A program made the translations under genes and the position numbers. This document shows, in pieces, positions 13,205-13,882 of a stretch of 13,882 bases of DNA. Location: positions 1-13,882 of the forward strand of contig JAIHTM010000045.1 of the NCBI GenBank assembly GCA_022713905.1, read 5' to 3'. The notes under the pieces were generated by a model that worked only from the letters and a program-made list of their open reading frames with translations, made no database searches and was not told where the DNA came from. Source of the stretch: Collinsella sp. Its GTDB lineage: Bacteria; Actinomycetota; Coriobacteriia; Coriobacteriales; Coriobacteriaceae. Each line of letters begins with the position of its first letter. The stretch's first letter is position 1.

Positions 13205-13882
13205 ATGCTGAAGCTTTGGAAGGTTAACGCCAAGGCCGGCGACGCGACGGTCAAGTACCCGTTTGCGCCGTTCCCCACCAACAAGGACATGCGCGGCAAG
13301 CCCGAGCATAATGCCGAGCTCTGCATCGCCTGCGGTGCCTGCGGCGTGGCTTGCCCGGCCGATGCCATCCGCATGGACACCGACCTTGCGGCCGATACCA
13401 TCACCTGGTCGATCGACTACGGTCGCTGCATCTTTTGCGGCCGCTGCGAGGAAGCCTGCCCCATGGAGGCCATCAAGCTCACCGAGGAGTTTGAGCTGGC
13501 CGTCATGAGCAAGGACGACCTCACCAGCAAGAGCGTCTACACGCTCGAGCACTGTTCGCGCTGCGGCAAACCGTTTGCCCCGCACAAGGAGATCGACTAC
13601 GCCAAGCGCCTGCTGCAAAAGGCCGGCGGCATGGAGGCTGAGCAGGCTGCCCGTACCGTCGGTATGTGCCAGGAGTGCAAGCGCGAGCTCGACGCCCTGC
13701 GCGCCGCCTCGGCCGTCAAGACCGGCAACGCTGCCGGCATGGCTGCCAACGAGACGCTTGCGTCCGGCGAGCTCCAGGGCCCCGGCATGGAGTATCTGGG
13801 CGGCCATGGCGTGAACCCGGAGTATATCGACCGCGAGCTCAACCCCGATGCGCCCGAGATTCCCGCCGGTCCTGCGCCGGTC
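13205..13882 (+). CDS. hyfH: Hydrogenase-4 component H, 2x[4Fe-4S] ferredoxin subunit (3' end beyond window)
   Basis: An open frame of 226 codons from ATG 13205 to the window end, without a stop. The start YPFAPFPTNKDMRGKPE matches the HycF/HyfH/NuoI family (in E. coli YPLEPI...FRGKPEQN). Two clusters are bound by C40/43/46/50 (CIACGACGVACP) and C75/78/81/85 (CIFCGRCEEACP). A further pair of CxxC motifs, C117/C120 and C155/C158, is typical of HycF-like proteins and could hold a metal such as zinc. It links HyfA to the small hydrogenase subunit. It starts one base after the hyfG stop. It is already longer than the ~180 residues of E. coli HycF/HyfH, with a Gly/Pro-containing tail after ~160. 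The small subunit HyfI is expected next. Confidence 0.92.
   Translation, partial: MLKLWKVNAKAGDATVKYPFAPFPTNKDMRGKPEHNAELCIACGACGVACPADAIRMDTDLAADTITWSIDYGRCIFCGRCEEACPMEAIKLTEEFELAVMSKDDLTSKSVYTLEHCSRCGKPFAPHKEIDYAKRLLQKAGGMEAEQAARTVGMCQECKRELDALRAASAVKTGNAAGMAANETLASGELQGPGMEYLGGHGVNPEYIDRELNPDAPEIPAGPAPV

Noticed and set aside
1..13882. CRISPR arrays, insertion sequences, tRNA or rRNA genes
   Set aside because: I saw no regularly spaced direct repeats, transposase-like reading frames or RNA-gene signatures in the window.

Overview
The window is high-GC DNA (the left ~1.2 kb is more AT-rich) carrying an almost complete formate hydrogenlyase operon of the Hyf (FHL-2) type. The gene complement, the codon bias and the use of selenocysteine fit an anaerobic gut actinobacterium of the Coriobacteriia, most likely Collinsella or a close relative. 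That assignment is an inference from memory of such genomes; nothing in the window proves it.

Layout. (1) Positions 38-829, minus strand: a two-gene toxin-antitoxin-like module. A RelB/DinJ-type antitoxin is followed, with an 8-nt overlap, by a PIN-domain protein. The antitoxin seems to be frameshifted at an A6 run just after its natural start, and the PIN protein lacks two of the acidic residues expected in the family, so the module may be decaying or specially regulated. (2) Positions 830-1255: a divergent intergenic region. It holds a good promoter for the TA module flanked by an inverted repeat, a perfect 11-bp palindrome plus a further copy of its half-site, and a structured leader before hydN whose helices could switch exposure of the ribosome-binding site. 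(3) Positions 1256-4071: hydN-like ferredoxin and fdhF, formate dehydrogenase H, with an in-frame UGA at codon 140 read as selenocysteine and a recognisable bacterial SECIS hairpin. (4) Positions 4093-4135: an intrinsic-terminator-like hairpin inside the operon. (5) Positions 4150-13882: hyfA-hyfB-hyfC-hyfD-hyfE-hyfF-hyfG-hyfH in the same order as the E. coli hyf operon; hyfH runs off the right edge.

How it works together. FdhF oxidises formate to CO2 at a Mo/W-bis-MGD selenocysteine site. Electrons pass through polyferredoxins (HydN is probably an assembly or electron-transfer partner; HyfA and HyfH are the wired-in subunits) to the [NiFe] site of HyfG, a group 4a hydrogenase that makes H2. 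HyfC anchors the catalytic arm to the membrane. HyfB, HyfD and HyfF are three Mrp/NuoLMN-like antiporter subunits with conserved Glu/Lys residues, and HyfE is a small membrane subunit, so the complex resembles complex I and could couple H2 evolution to ion translocation. The remaining parts (small hydrogenase subunit HyfI, maturation endopeptidase, Hyp and Sel factors) are expected downstream or elsewhere.

The enzyme system itself is known. The least-explained features are the putative SD-switching leader, the operator-like repeats, the intra-operon terminator, and the frameshifted antitoxin with an altered PIN protein.
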